Shown: one piece after another, positions 25,334-32,577 of the stretch
Layout: each line of letters starts with the position of its first letter
Numbering within the stretch: the first letter of the stretch is position 1
Assembly (NCBI GenBank): GCA_004173355.1
Contig: SEAD01000067.1
Location: 1 to 35,821 of the forward strand
Source: Chitinophagaceae bacterium
GTDB taxonomy: Bacteria; Bacteroidota; Bacteroidia; Chitinophagales; Chitinophagaceae
DNA: 35,821 bases
Reading direction: 5' to 3'
The notes under the pieces: model-generated
The model's input: the letters and a program-made list of their open reading frames with translations, nothing else
Databases searched by the model: none
What the model was told of the DNA's origin: nothing
Made by a program: the position numbers and the translations under genes

Positions 25334-25355
25334 TGCTCAGAACATGATCTGAGCA
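25334..25355 (-). terminator. Hairpin after the AraC regulator gene
   Basis: A perfect 7-bp stem (25334-25340 with 25349-25355) and 8-nt loop lie 4 bp after the AraC gene stop, reading on the minus strand. The sequence after it is only modestly T-rich, so it may be a weak terminator or an RNA-stabilising hairpin. Confidence 0.4.
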
Positions 25356-25359
25356 GTAC

Positions 25360-26502
25360 TCAGGAGGCATTGCGACGCAGGTATTCGGTTGGTGAGAGGC
25401 CGGTAACCTGTTTAAATACCCGCTGGAATGTGGGCAGCGATGTAAACCCGCATTTGGCAGCGAGACCGGCAATACTGAGGTCACGGAGCAGGACAGACCC
25501 GCGGATAAATTCTTCCACCCGGTATTCATTTACATATTGGTTAAATGTTTTTCCCAGGTGCTGGTTCAGTGCTGCGGAAATCATCCTGGAAGGATTTCCG
25601 GCGGCAAGGGAGAATGCGGCCAGGTCCAGCGTCGGATCGAGGTAGAGCTTCCGTTCACGCATGCAGCTATCCAGCAGTTTAATCAGTTGCAGCTTCCCTT
25701 CATCATCCACCGCCGTCCGGGTTGGTGGCGCGGGCTGTTCCTGCTCGTCGGAATGTTTTGCAGGTCGGCCAGACTGGTATCCGCGGATGCCAAGCCAGTA
25801 GATCAGCACGGCCATCGGGAGATAGACAGGGAACCAGCCGACTGTTTGCAGCATCCTGCTGTATGCGGGCGTCAGGTAGGGGATAAGGAATAAAAGCCAC
25901 AGCAGCATGAAGTACCGGAACACGCGGATGAACTGCCGAAGCCATCGGAAGAGTTTGGCCTGTTGCTGCATGGCCATTACAACCTGTTCACGATAAATCT
26001 TAAGTTCATGTGCAGCCTGGAATATGCAGACCGCCAGCATCAGCCAGCGGGGCAGGTCTGCATACCTGTTGTATAGATTTGCAAAGTTGACTGTGTCAGT
26101 GCCGGTGACATGCAAAGATGATGGGATCACGGAACCGAGGTATGCCAGTTCAACCAGCTTTGGGAAAATGTCAATCATTGCGGGAATTAACCAGACCAGT
26201 TGTTTCCCGTTTACCCGGAAAGATGGATTGGTAACCGAACGGACATAAAAAAGGAGGAGCGGTCCGAGGGCCATCACTGATACCCATGGAATGGATGCAT
26301 GCAGTACGGCAGTGATTCCGGAGACCTCAAAAACATTTTTATAATGCAGGAAAAGATGGATTCCGGGAAGGGCGGTGACCCAGATAATCATGGCCAGTAT
26401 CCTGGCAGGCAGCGAAGCATTACGTTGGGTATAAAGCAGGCTACCCATTATAATTCCCTGTAATGAACCGAGTATAACCAGCAGGTATAAAAATTCAGTC
26501 AT
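25360..26502 (-). CDS. Membrane-anchored AraC-family transcriptional regulator
   Basis: The protein has 380 residues. The N-terminal two-thirds holds about seven hydrophobic helices (starting FLYLLVILGSLQGIIMGSLLY, ARILAMIIWVTALPGIHLFL). A linker carrying HSDEQEQPAPPTRTAVDDEGK follows, then a C-terminal AraC double helix-turn-helix (about 285-380: LDLAAFSLAAGNPSRMISAALNQHLGKTFNQYVNEYR, LSIAGLAAKCGFTSLPTFQRVFKQVTGLSPTEYLRRN). This one-component membrane sensor/regulator layout is common in Bacteroidota. The ligand and targets are unknown; the S41 peptidase gene lies 81 bp downstream on the same strand and is a possible target. It is divergent from the sensor kinase gene. Confidence 0.93.
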   Translation of the reverse strand: MTEFLYLLVILGSLQGIIMGSLLYTQRNASLPARILAMIIWVTALPGIHLFLHYKNVFEVSGITAVLHASIPWVSVMALGPLLLFYVRSVTNPSFRVNGKQLVWLIPAMIDIFPKLVELAYLGSVIPSSLHVTGTDTVNFANLYNRYADLPRWLMLAVCIFQAAHELKIYREQVVMAMQQQAKLFRWLRQFIRVFRYFMLLWLLFLIPYLTPAYSRMLQTVGWFPVYLPMAVLIYWLGIRGYQSGRPAKHSDEQEQPAPPTRTAVDDEGKLQLIKLLDSCMRERKLYLDPTLDLAAFSLAAGNPSRMISAALNQHLGKTFNQYVNEYRVEEFIRGSVLLRDLSIAGLAAKCGFTSLPTFQRVFKQVTGLSPTEYLRRNAS

Positions 26503-26556
26503 TTTAAAGCGTTGAACGGGTTCAAGATAAAATTAAAACAGTAATTTCCGGCCCAA

Positions 26557-28242
26557 ATGAGCATTCCAAAATTCCTGGAAGGTGGAGGTGAGATGGGTCG
26601 GCTCACCCGCGAAACCAACTGGGCCAACCACAACCTCGGGCTGCCGGAAACCTGGCCGGTAGCGCTGCGCATCACACTCGGGATCGTGTTCAATTCCGGA
26701 TTCCCCAAACAATTGTTCTGGGGTCCTGATTTTACGGTCTTTTACAACGATGCATTCCGTCCCAGTCTTGGCGATAACGGTAAACACCCCGCAGTAGGGA
26801 AGAAAGCGGAACATATGTGGTCGGATGTCTGGGATTTTGTTGGTCCCCTTCTCGGGTCCGTGATGGAAACCCGCAATCCCGTTTGGTTTGAAGACCAGGC
26901 CATCCCCTGGTTCCGCAATGGCCGTACGGAAAACATGTACTGGACATTCTCCTACAGCCCCGTGATAGATGAGAACGATGTGGTGATGGGTGTGCTTGTT
27001 ACCTGCGTGGAGACCACGGAGAAAATGAACCTCCTCGTCACTCTCTCGGAGTCTTATGATAAGGAACAGCAGCTCAATGAAGAAATGACGGCTATCAATG
27101 AAGAACTTTCCTCTGCCAATGAAGAAACACAGGCCATCAATGAGGAGCTGCTGGTTTCCAATGAAGAACTCATGGAAGCGCAGGAAGCGGTGAATGAAGT
27201 GAATGCACAGCTTGCAAGGAGTGAAGAGCTGTTTCGTGCAATGGCCGAGGATACAGATGTGCTGATTGCCACATCGGACGAAAACGGAAACGCTGTTTAT
27301 TTCAATAAAGCCTGGACCGAACTTACCGGACGCAGTGCTGCCGAGCTGAAAGGCCGGGGCTGGGAAGAAATTGTACACCCGGATGATTATACGGGCTGGA
27401 CCAGGAATGTGCAGGAAGCGCACGACCGGCAGGAGTCGTTCAGTGGACAGTTTCGCGTAAAAGGGCGAAATGGCGATTACCGATGGCTGCTGAATAAGGT
27501 CCCCGCGCGGTTCCATACCGATGGAAGTTTTGCAGGGTTTATCGGGTCGGCCATTGATATCACCGAACAGAAACAGGATGACCAGCGCAAGAGCGACTTC
27601 ATCGGGATGGCCAGCCATGAACTCAAAACCCCGCTGACCACCCTGCAGGGCTATCTCCAGGTCCTGCAACTGAAATATGGGGGCGGTGATGACAACAGTA
27701 TCATGCACAAAGCACTCAACCAGGTAAAAAAGATGACCACACTCATCAATGGTTTCCTGAATGTATCGAGGCTCGAATCCGGTAAGATCACCGTGGAACC
27801 AGTGCCCTTCCTGATTGATGAACTGATAAGGGAAATGATCGATGAGTCGCATGCGATCCAGTCAACCCACCGACTGATTTTCAGTGAGTGTGAATCGGTG
27901 CTGGTGGAAGCAGACCGCGATAAAATTGGAAGCGTGGTATCCAACCTGCTGAGTAATGCCGTCAAATATGCACCCGGTACTTCGCAGATCCTGGTGAAGT
28001 GTAATAAAACGGAGGGCATGGTGAAAATCAGTATCCGGGACGAAGGCCCGGGGATCCGGCCGGAAGACCAGGAACGCCTTTTTGACCGCTACTACCGTGT
28101 AAAAAATAACAGGCAGATCTCCGGTTTTGGAATCGGTCTTTACCTGAGTGCGGAGATTATACATCGTCACGGGGGCCGGATTGGTGTGGAAAGTAAACCT
28201 GGCCAGGGGTCAGAATTTTATTTTACGATACCGATGGCCTGA
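26557..28242 (+). CDS. Soluble PAS-domain sensor histidine kinase
   Basis: The protein has 561 residues with no membrane helix. The N-terminal PAS/GAF-like domain spans about 1-155. A glutamate-rich coiled coil of repeated NEEL-type units (about 165-225) follows. Next is a PAS domain with PAC (about 226-340: VYFNKAWTELTGRSAAEL, WEEIVHPDD, FRVKGRNGDYRWLLNKVPARF). The HisKA domain has phospho-acceptor H354 (MASHELKTPLTTLQGYLQ). HATPase_c has N467 (SNLLSNAVKYAP), DEGPGI (495-500) and GFGIGLYL (523-530). No response regulator gene is adjacent, so it is an orphan kinase by position. It may share a transcript with the oxidoreductase gene beginning 25 bp downstream. A long antisense reading frame opposite it is not considered real. 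Confidence 0.94.
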   Translation: MSIPKFLEGGGEMGRLTRETNWANHNLGLPETWPVALRITLGIVFNSGFPKQLFWGPDFTVFYNDAFRPSLGDNGKHPAVGKKAEHMWSDVWDFVGPLLGSVMETRNPVWFEDQAIPWFRNGRTENMYWTFSYSPVIDENDVVMGVLVTCVETTEKMNLLVTLSESYDKEQQLNEEMTAINEELSSANEETQAINEELLVSNEELMEAQEAVNEVNAQLARSEELFRAMAEDTDVLIATSDENGNAVYFNKAWTELTGRSAAELKGRGWEEIVHPDDYTGWTRNVQEAHDRQESFSGQFRVKGRNGDYRWLLNKVPARFHTDGSFAGFIGSAIDITEQKQDDQRKSDFIGMASHELKTPLTTLQGYLQVLQLKYGGGDDNSIMHKALNQVKKMTTLINGFLNVSRLESGKITVEPVPFLIDELIREMIDESHAIQSTHRLIFSECESVLVEADRDKIGSVVSNLLSNAVKYAPGTSQILVKCNKTEGMVKISIRDEGPGIRPEDQERLFDRYYRVKNNRQISGFGIGLYLSAEIIHRHGGRIGVESKPGQGSEFYFTIPMA

Positions 28243-28267
28243 TTATACTATCACTAAATTGTTTGCC

Positions 28268-29380
28268 ATGCGGATCATTACTACTGCCCCGGTTTACCGG
28301 CTCTTTTTGTTGCCTGTCCTTTGTTTTAACCTGGTTGCCGGCCTTGCACAGCAGAAGCCGTTGCGGATCGGCATTGCCGGCCTGACACATTCGCATGTAC
28401 ACTGGATCTTCAACAGTGCGCGGTCCGGCAGCATCGAGATCGTTGGCATCGCGGAAGCAGATACAGCACTCGCCGGCAGGTTTATCCGCCAGTATCATTA
28501 CCCTGCGGAAAAAATCTTTCCCGACCTGGTGACAATGCTCGATGCCACAAAACCCGAAGCAGTTGCTGCATTCAATTCGATTGCAGGGCACCTGGGAGTA
28601 GCACAAACCTGCGCCCCGCGCAAGATCCATGTGATGGTGGAAAAACCACTTGCGGTAAGCCTTGCGGATGCAAAAAAAATGCAGGCACTGGCGAATACCC
28701 ACAAGATCCACCTGCTGACCAATTACGAAACCACCTGGTATCCCACGGTCCACGAAACACGGCGTTTGCTGGCTGATTCGCTTGCAGGCACCGTCCGTAA
28801 GATGGTGATCCATGACGGACACCAGGGGCCCGCCGAAATCGGTGTCAATAAAGAATTCCTCGACTGGCTCACCGATCCGGTACAGAACGGGGCAGGGGCA
28901 CTGATGGATTTTGGTTGTTATGGTGCCGATATGGCTACATGGATCATGAACGGGAAACGCCCATCGGCAGTAACCGCCGTTACCCAGCAGATCAAACCAC
29001 ATAAGTATCCCAAAGTGGATGATGAAGCCACAATCATCCTTGAATATCCCGGTGCACAGGTGATCATACAGGCATCGTGGAACTGGACCTTCTCGCGCAA
29101 GGACCTTGAACTATATGGTACAAAGGGCATCGTGACCGCAGTCAACAAGAATACAATGCGCACCCGCTTCGCGGAAAATAAACCCGATTCGGTTTATTCC
29201 CTCCCGGATCGTAAGGCACCAATGGATGACCCTTTCAGCTTCTTCCAGGCTGTGGTCAGGGGTACAATCGCGGTTCCGGATAACGACCTTTCCTCATTGC
29301 CGGTAAATATGGTGGTGATGGAAATCCTCGACGCCGCAAAACGTTCGGCCGCTGCCCACAAAACAATTACACTCCCGTAA
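28268..29380 (+). CDS. Exported Gfo/Idh/MocA-family oxidoreductase
   Basis: The protein has 370 residues from the ATG at 28268, which gives a clean signal peptide (MRIITTAPVYRLFLLPVLCFNLVAGLAQ). An upstream in-frame start at 28148 lies inside the kinase gene and would bury the signal. The Rossmann strand is RIGIAGLTHSHVHWIFNSA, where the usual GxGxxG is changed to GLTHSH as in several exported members. The catalytic-lysine motif is VMVEKPLAVSLADAKKM. The fold suggests NAD(P)-dependent oxidation of a sugar or sugar-like substrate. The signal peptide implies export with a bound cofactor. The substrate is unknown. Confidence 0.88.
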   Translation: MRIITTAPVYRLFLLPVLCFNLVAGLAQQKPLRIGIAGLTHSHVHWIFNSARSGSIEIVGIAEADTALAGRFIRQYHYPAEKIFPDLVTMLDATKPEAVAAFNSIAGHLGVAQTCAPRKIHVMVEKPLAVSLADAKKMQALANTHKIHLLTNYETTWYPTVHETRRLLADSLAGTVRKMVIHDGHQGPAEIGVNKEFLDWLTDPVQNGAGALMDFGCYGADMATWIMNGKRPSAVTAVTQQIKPHKYPKVDDEATIILEYPGAQVIIQASWNWTFSRKDLELYGTKGIVTAVNKNTMRTRFAENKPDSVYSLPDRKAPMDDPFSFFQAVVRGTIAVPDNDLSSLPVNMVVMEILDAAKRSAAAHKTITLP

Positions 29381-29401
29381 GCGGCCATTTGCCGTCCGTC
29401 A

Positions 29402-29431
29402 TTTATCCTCACCGGATCCAACTTATATTTG
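29402..29431 (+). promoter_or_regulatory. Promoter of the BlaI-M56 operon
   Basis: TATATTTG at 29424-29431 is an exact match to the Bacteroidota -7 element TAnnTTTG, 31 bp before the blaI ATG. TTTA at 29402-29405, 18 bp upstream, takes the -33 position with one mismatch. Confidence 0.6.
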
Positions 29432-29435
29432 GAAC

Positions 29436-29453
29436 GTACGTATTTTATCGTAC
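29436..29453 (+). promoter_or_regulatory. Candidate BlaI operator dyad
   Basis: Inverted arms GTACG (29436-29440) and CGTAC (29449-29453) with an 8-bp spacer lie between the -7 element and the blaI ATG, covering the expected transcription start. BlaI/MecI repressors bind dyads containing TAC...GTA, and their own promoters are usual targets. The dyad is seen directly; binding is inferred. Confidence 0.5.
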
Positions 29454-29462
29454 CTTTCGGAT

Positions 29463-29867
29463 ATGAAAGCAGGAAAGGATAAAAATGCCAGCCAGTTCCC
29501 TACCCGATCGGAGATGGATGTGCTCCAGGTATTATGGGCACATGGACCGTCCACGGTGCGTTTCGTGCATGACACACTCAATACACAAAAGGAAACGGTG
29601 CAGTATACCTCCACGCTCAAGCTGATGCAGGTGATGGCCGAGAAGGGCATGCTTTCCCGGGATGAATCAAGTATGAAACATATCTATCACCCACTGATGG
29701 AGGAGGAGAAAACCAAAGGCAGGGCGCTTGGAAAATTCCTCGACACCATGTATGATGGATCAGTGAGTAACCTGGTGATGGCATTGATGGAAAATGAAAA
29801 AACATCGGACAAGGAAATGAAAGTGCTGCGGGAGATCGCGGCAAAATTGAATACCGGTAAAAAATAA
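29463..29867 (+). CDS. blaI: BlaI/MecI/CopY-family repressor
   Basis: The protein has 134 residues, the usual family length. The winged helix is seen in QFPTRSEMDVLQVLWAHGPSTVRFVHDTLNTQKETVQYTSTLKLMQVMAEKGMLSRDES, followed by IYHPL and a C-terminal dimerisation helix region (GKFLDTMYDGSVSNLVMALMEN). Such repressors are released from DNA after cleavage triggered by a membrane M56 metallopeptidase. The peptidase gene follows here with a TAATG overlap. A promoter and dyad directly precede it, which fits autoregulation. The inducing signal need not be a beta-lactam in Bacteroidota. Confidence 0.94.
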   Translation: MKAGKDKNASQFPTRSEMDVLQVLWAHGPSTVRFVHDTLNTQKETVQYTSTLKLMQVMAEKGMLSRDESSMKHIYHPLMEEEKTKGRALGKFLDTMYDGSVSNLVMALMENEKTSDKEMKVLREIAAKLNTGKK

Positions 29868-31402
29868 TGATGTACCTGCTCACCACCGGCCAGCTTATCT
29901 ATAGCCTTTGCCAGGCTTTGATACATTCCACCTGGATGGGATTACTGCTTGCGCTTGCTGCGGCGGGTGTACTGCTGGCTACCCGCAAGTCGGCGGCACA
30001 GCTTCGGTACCTGCTTTTTGGTGGGTTGATGATCCTGTTCCTGCTTGCAGCAGCAGCTGTATTCTGTTACAGCTGGATGCAGTTTGGCGGAGGAAGCACG
30101 GATGCTATGCCAGGGCACCGCCCGGGTGAAACCGGATCGGCCGCGATGCTTGGGTTTGCGTTGTCGGGATTCACCGCATGGCTGATGGAAAACGCGGTAT
30201 GGGTAGTCAGCGGCTGGATGGTAGTGGTGGGTTTTAAAATGTTACGGCTTTTCGCCGACTGGATGTATGTGTCCCGGATCAGGGGCAGCCAGGTATATGG
30301 TGTTGGGGAATACTGGGAAAAACGAACAGCCGAACTTGCCACAGCAATGGGCATCCGGAAGGTTGTGGGTATACTGGAATCCGCACTGGTCAAAGTTCCT
30401 GTGGTTACGGGTCACTTACGGCCATTGATCCTGATCCCGGTCGGGATCATCAATCACCTGCCGGCCGCGGAAGTGGAGGCGGTTTTATTACATGAGCTTG
30501 CACATATCCGTCGCTATGATTATTTCGTGAATATCCTGCAGCGCATAGCGGAATTGTTTTTCTTTTTTAACCCCGGCCTTTTATGGGTTTCGTCGCTGAT
30601 CCGGGATGAACGGGAAAACTGTTGTGATGACCTTGCCATCGGGGCGAGTGGCGACCGTGCCGTTTTTGTACAGGCACTCGTTAGCTTTCGCGAATACTCC
30701 CTGCGACCTGCGCTGGTAGCCATGTCTTTCCCCGGCACACGGGGACAACTCGTGCACCGCCTCACGCGTATCGTATACAACCGCAACAAGGGACTGACTG
30801 GCCGTGAGGCCGGATTTGTTTCTTTCAACCTGGTCATGCTGGTATTACTGCTGTGTATGATCAATGTCCCGTTGGTCAGTACCAATGCCGTGAACGGGAT
30901 TACAACTACGGTACTGCCAGTGCCCGTGGTCCGGCTTCCAGTCAATATTGCCCAGGCCAATGCAACCACAGAAATAAAACAGACCATTGCCAACCGTATA
31001 AAAAAACCTTCGCGGGTTGCCGCGGCAGCCGTTCCAACTTCCAACCGGAGTGCCACACAGGAAGTATTCAGCCCGGTAATCAAATCTTTCGATCAACCCG
31101 GGCCAGGGGATTCAAAACAGGTAAACAACCCCGAAGAACTGAGGCGCCGGTCCGACGCCGACCGATTGAATGCAGAACGGGACAGGCAGCAGGCGGAATT
31201 GGATCGCGAGCAGGCGGCGAGGGACAGGGTGCAGGCAGGAAAGGACCGCGAGCAGGCAGGAAGGGACCGTGCCAGGGCAGAGCTTGACCGCAGGCAGGCA
31301 GAAAAGGATCGTGCACGGGCAATGCTGGACCGCGCCAATGCAGAGCAGCAGCGGAAGATCGCCGAACGGAACCGGGCTGCAGCGATGGCTGATTATAAAT
31401 AA
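29867..31402 (+). CDS. BlaR1-like M56 metallopeptidase with periplasmic heptad-repeat tail
   Basis: The protein has 511 residues. Membrane helices are near 11-38, 47-70, 111-129 and 318-337. The M56 zinc peptidase domain has HELAH (H209, E210, H213) and a downstream glutamate-rich segment RDERENCCDD (about 246-255) for the third ligand. After the last helix the chain should be periplasmic. There it has a low-complexity linker and then 11 heptads of the form xxDRxxA (residues about 430-506) instead of the penicillin-binding sensor domain of classical BlaR1. It overlaps blaI by one base, so the pair should work as repressor and signal-activated protease. The heptad tail matches that of the next gene's product, so the two may bind each other. 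The signal is unknown. Confidence 0.92.
   Translation: MMYLLTTGQLIYSLCQALIHSTWMGLLLALAAAGVLLATRKSAAQLRYLLFGGLMILFLLAAAAVFCYSWMQFGGGSTDAMPGHRPGETGSAAMLGFALSGFTAWLMENAVWVVSGWMVVVGFKMLRLFADWMYVSRIRGSQVYGVGEYWEKRTAELATAMGIRKVVGILESALVKVPVVTGHLRPLILIPVGIINHLPAAEVEAVLLHELAHIRRYDYFVNILQRIAELFFFFNPGLLWVSSLIRDERENCCDDLAIGASGDRAVFVQALVSFREYSLRPALVAMSFPGTRGQLVHRLTRIVYNRNKGLTGREAGFVSFNLVMLVLLLCMINVPLVSTNAVNGITTTVLPVPVVRLPVNIAQANATTEIKQTIANRIKKPSRVAAAAVPTSNRSATQEVFSPVIKSFDQPGPGDSKQVNNPEELRRRSDADRLNAERDRQQAELDREQAARDRVQAGKDREQAGRDRARAELDRRQAEKDRARAMLDRANAEQQRKIAERNRAAAMADYK
31154..31384 (+). repeat. 11 tandem 21-bp heptad codons in the M56 tail
   Basis: Eleven 21-bp units encode heptads such as ERDRQQA, ELDREQA, GKDREQA and EKDRARA. 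DR at positions 3-4 and A at position 7 are the most conserved. The DNA copies differ mostly at wobble positions, which points to selection on the protein. Confidence 0.9.
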
Positions 31403-31572
31403 CACTACACCGGGATTGGAAACGAAGTATCAATTCCCATCCGGCGCAACTGTACGGGACGCGCAACCCGTGCCGTGACGCCGTAACAGCAAGGCTTATA
31501 TCCTTCCATTTTTTTGACGTTGAAAAACGAAGGGGATCGCCTTGCCCGGATTTAACCATAAAAAAACAAAAA

Positions 31573-32478
31573 ATGAAAAAGCAATTTTTATCAGCAGCCG
31601 TTATACTGTTGCTCCTATGCAGTACAAACACAGTATCCGCGCAAAAGAAAACCCGTTCAACCTATTCCTATGAAATGAATGGAAGGGATGGGGAGACTGT
31701 CATCCACACAACCGAAGACAACCAGGATTTACGCATCCGGATGAAGAACGAAAAAATCCTTGAACTGGTGGTTGATGGCAACACCATCCCGGAGTCCGAT
31801 TACCCGAAGTATGAAGCCCGGATAAAGAAGATCCTTGAGCAACTGGAAAAGGACAGGGCACAGGCGGAAAAGGATCGCGCACAGGCCGCGAAGGACAGGG
31901 CGCAGGCGGAGATTGACCGGAAGCAGGCGGAAAAAGATCGTGCAGGTGCAGAGAAAGATCGCGAGCAGGCGATGCGGGACAGGCAGACTGCTGAAAAGGA
32001 TCGCGCTAATGCTGAACGGGATCGGGACCAGGCAGACAAAGACCGTGCAAATGCAGGAAAACACCGCGAGGAAGCCGGTAAACGAAAGGAAGAAGCGGCG
32101 TTGGAACGCCAGCAGGCTGAGAAGGATCGTGACCAGGCAGTGAAGGATCGTGAACAGGCGGAAAAGGATCGTGAACAGGCGGGAAAAGACCGCGCACAGG
32201 CGGAGCTTGACCGCAAACAGGCGGATAAGGACAGGGCAAAGGCAGCCGAACACCGGCGAATCGTCAATGAACTGACCGATGAACTGGTCAGCGATAAAAT
32301 TGTTGGGAGTAATGATGAACTGCTGAATTTCACCCTCAATAAATCGGAGATGACCGTGAATGGAGTGAAACAACCTGATGCGGTTTACCAGAAGTTCAGT
32401 TCGAAGTACCTCAAACAACTGGGCAACCATATTATTTTCAGTAAAAATGGCAACTCACGAAACATCAATATTCTATGA
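31573..32478 (+). CDS. Periplasmic heptad-repeat protein linked to the BlaI-M56 pair
   Basis: The protein has 301 residues with a signal peptide (MKKQFLSAAVILLLLCSTNTVSAQ). A short N-terminal beta-rich domain (SYEMNGRDGETVIHTTEDNQDLRIRMKNEKILELVVDGNTIPESDYPKYEARI, about 30-88) resembles domains placed before such repeats in other Bacteroidota BlaR1 loci. Nineteen heptads of the EKDRAQA type follow (residues about 92-224), predicting one long charged helix or coiled coil. A C-terminal domain ends it (RIVNELTDELVSDKIVGSNDELLNFTLNKSEMTVNGVKQPDAVYQKF, about 230-301). It begins 170 bp after the M56 gene. It should share the periplasm with the similar tail of the M56 protein. No enzyme motif is seen; a ligand-sensing or regulatory partner role is inferred. 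Confidence 0.85.
   Translation: MKKQFLSAAVILLLLCSTNTVSAQKKTRSTYSYEMNGRDGETVIHTTEDNQDLRIRMKNEKILELVVDGNTIPESDYPKYEARIKKILEQLEKDRAQAEKDRAQAAKDRAQAEIDRKQAEKDRAGAEKDREQAMRDRQTAEKDRANAERDRDQADKDRANAGKHREEAGKRKEEAALERQQAEKDRDQAVKDREQAEKDREQAGKDRAQAELDRKQADKDRAKAAEHRRIVNELTDELVSDKIVGSNDELLNFTLNKSEMTVNGVKQPDAVYQKFSSKYLKQLGNHIIFSKNGNSRNINIL
31846..32244 (+). repeat. 19 tandem 21-bp heptad codons
   Basis: Nineteen consecutive in-frame 21-bp units encode (E/A/G/D)KDR(A/E/D)(Q/N)A-type heptads. Units 11-13 are the most divergent (GKHREEA, GKRKEEA, ALERQQA) and form a break in the middle. The antisense strand shows spurious open frames because of the repeat. Confidence 0.93.
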
Positions 32479-32506
32479 TGTAACTGGAGGAGACGCCTGA
32501 TCAGGT

Positions 32507-32544
32507 AAATAAAATGCCCCGGGTAAGCCCGAGGCATTTTATTT
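32507..32544 (+). terminator. Bidirectional terminator between convergent genes
   Basis: A perfect 12-bp outer stem (32507-32518 with 32533-32544), a C-A mismatch, 4 more pairs and a TAAG loop form the hairpin. The A/T-rich flanks of the stem give U-rich ends on both strands. It serves the heptad-repeat gene and the convergent tricorn-like gene. Confidence 0.88.
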
Positions 32545-32577
32545 ATGCTACAAAAGGAATCCGATGGTGAAATCCAT

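Noticed and set aside
26533-27852. Long minus-strand reading frame (439 codons) opposite the PAS sensor kinase
   Set aside because: It lies wholly antisense to a gene with complete PAS, HisKA and HATPase motifs, and its own translation has no domain or signal; it reflects codon bias of the real gene.
28148-28267. Extended N-terminus for the Gfo/Idh/MocA protein
   Set aside because: It would overlap the kinase gene by 95 bp and place the signal peptide 40 residues inside the protein; the ATG at 28268 is better.
31846-32244. CRISPR-like short tandem repeats
   Set aside because: The repeat period is 21 bp with no unique spacers, in frame within a gene; the variation is mainly at wobble positions, so it is a coding heptad array.
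31729-32430. Several minus-strand frames across the heptad repeats
   Set aside because: The 21-bp periodic sequence keeps all frames open; the translations are simple repeats without start or domain support.
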